DNA of 64,000 nucleotides. Origin: Flavobacterium aquidurense. Its GTDB lineage: Bacteria > Bacteroidota > Bacteroidia > Flavobacteriales > Flavobacteriaceae. Made by a program: the position numbers and the translations under genes. Shown piece after piece: positions 63,537-64,000 of the stretch; the first letter of the stretch is position 1, and the number at the start of each line of letters is the position of its first letter. Where the stretch lies: assembly GCA_900107365.1 (NCBI GenBank), contig FNPS01000001.1:372001-436000 (forward strand), in the 5' to 3' direction. A model generated the notes under the pieces. The model made no database searches, was not told the DNA's origin, and saw nothing but the letters and a program-made list of their open reading frames with translations.

Positions 63537-64000
63537 ATGCTTAAAAATATACTCATTTCCTTATTTTTTTTGTCTATATCTTTTGGCTTTTCACAAAATA
63601 AGACAACCGTTATGGTTAATGCCAGAGCTCAAAAAGATAAAATCTTAATTCGCTGGGCGGTCAATTCTCCAATAGAATGGCAAAAAGCAAACAAAAAAGG
63701 ATTTGTAATTACAAGAACTACTGTATTGCGAGACGGTAACATTTTACCCAAACCTGAAAAAATTCTTCTAACTCTAAAACCGCTAAGACCCGAGCCTTTA
63801 GATTCCTGGCTTGATTTAGTTCAAAAAGATAATAACGCTGCTATTATAGCACAATCTATTTATGGAGAGAGCTTTGAGGTAACTGCTGCTAAAGGAGGAG
63901 ATTTGTCTAAAATAATAAATATGGCTGACGAACTCGATCAGCGTTATACGTTTGCTTTGTATGCTGCTGATATGAATTTTGAAGCTGCGGTAAAAGCGGG
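63537..64000 (+). CDS. Exported protein, truncated by the window edge
   Basis: The frame from the ATG at 63537 stays open to the end of the window (154 full codons). It begins MLKNILISLFFLSISFGFSQ, a clear signal peptide, followed by a beta-strand-rich stretch (MVNARAQKDKILIRWAV) that looks like the first strands of a fibronectin type III-like domain. The 3' part, and so length and function, are outside the window. Confidence 0.75.
   Translation, partial: MLKNILISLFFLSISFGFSQNKTTVMVNARAQKDKILIRWAVNSPIEWQKANKKGFVITRTTVLRDGNILPKPEKILLTLKPLRPEPLDSWLDLVQKDNNAAIIAQSIYGESFEVTAAKGGDLSKIINMADELDQRYTFALYAADMNFEAAVKA

Noticed and set aside
1..64000. tRNA, rRNA, tmRNA, prophage or insertion-sequence genes
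   Set aside because: I found no clover-leaf with CCA-end context, no ribosomal RNA sequence and no transposase, integrase or phage protein.

Overview
The window reads as chromosome of a Flavobacterium-like Bacteroidota. The evidence is low GC, SusC/SusD outer-membrane pairs, many short lipoprotein signals ending in Cys, absence of strong Shine-Dalgarno sequences, promoters of the TTG-N17-23-TAnnTTTG type, and flavobacterial families (BatA, DUF4838, YaiO, TIGR02757). I see no rRNA, tRNA, insertion sequence, prophage or CRISPR array. About 53 genes are supported, including two small ones (47 and 41 residues) and one cut by the right edge.

Layout. 1-5163: MscS channel, a small membrane protein and uvrA. 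5480-17270: a beta-glucan (probably laminarin-type) utilisation locus made of a membrane-spanning SusR-like regulator, SusC, SusD, a glycan-binding lipoprotein with a duplicated module, and two GH16 glucanases. 17581-25622: ECF-type sigma factor with a tiny downstream gene, TPR protein, endonuclease III without its iron-sulfur cysteines, peroxiredoxin, an unrecognised 486-residue protein, an MBL hydrolase, small envelope proteins and an esterase. 25758-30854: DUF4870-like protein, a dihydroorotase-like protein lacking metal ligands, BatA-domain protein and a lactonase.

30990-38816: a DEAD-box helicase, then a tight five-gene minus-strand operon (HEAT-repeat membrane protein, processive GT2, TPR/YaiO outer-membrane barrel, DUF4838 protein, single-domain response regulator). 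It has the layout of a synthase-dependent exopolysaccharide system like pga or bcs, but with different parts, and the regulator has Thr where the phospho-accepting Asp should be. This is the best candidate for an undescribed system.

38890-50684: TIGR02757 protein, LolD-like ATPase, small proteins, DUF937, serA, serC, LuxC-like acyl-CoA reductase, ferredoxin, a carboxypeptidase-regulatory-like protein and a TonB receptor. 51003-64000: ychF, envelope proteins, BrkB-like protein, flavin reductase, transglutaminase, pncB, topoisomerase IV (parE, a 41-residue membrane peptide, parC), a lipoprotein and the start of a secreted protein.

Intergenic DNA is unusually structured. There are many perfect hairpin terminators between convergent genes. 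At least three diverged copies of a palindromic element have conserved ends and variable cores, and one 132-bp element resembles a MITE. Amino-acid metabolism (serA, serC) and NAD salvage (pncB) are housekeeping. The accessory theme is carbohydrate: one locus degrades beta-glucan and another probably makes and exports a polysaccharide.
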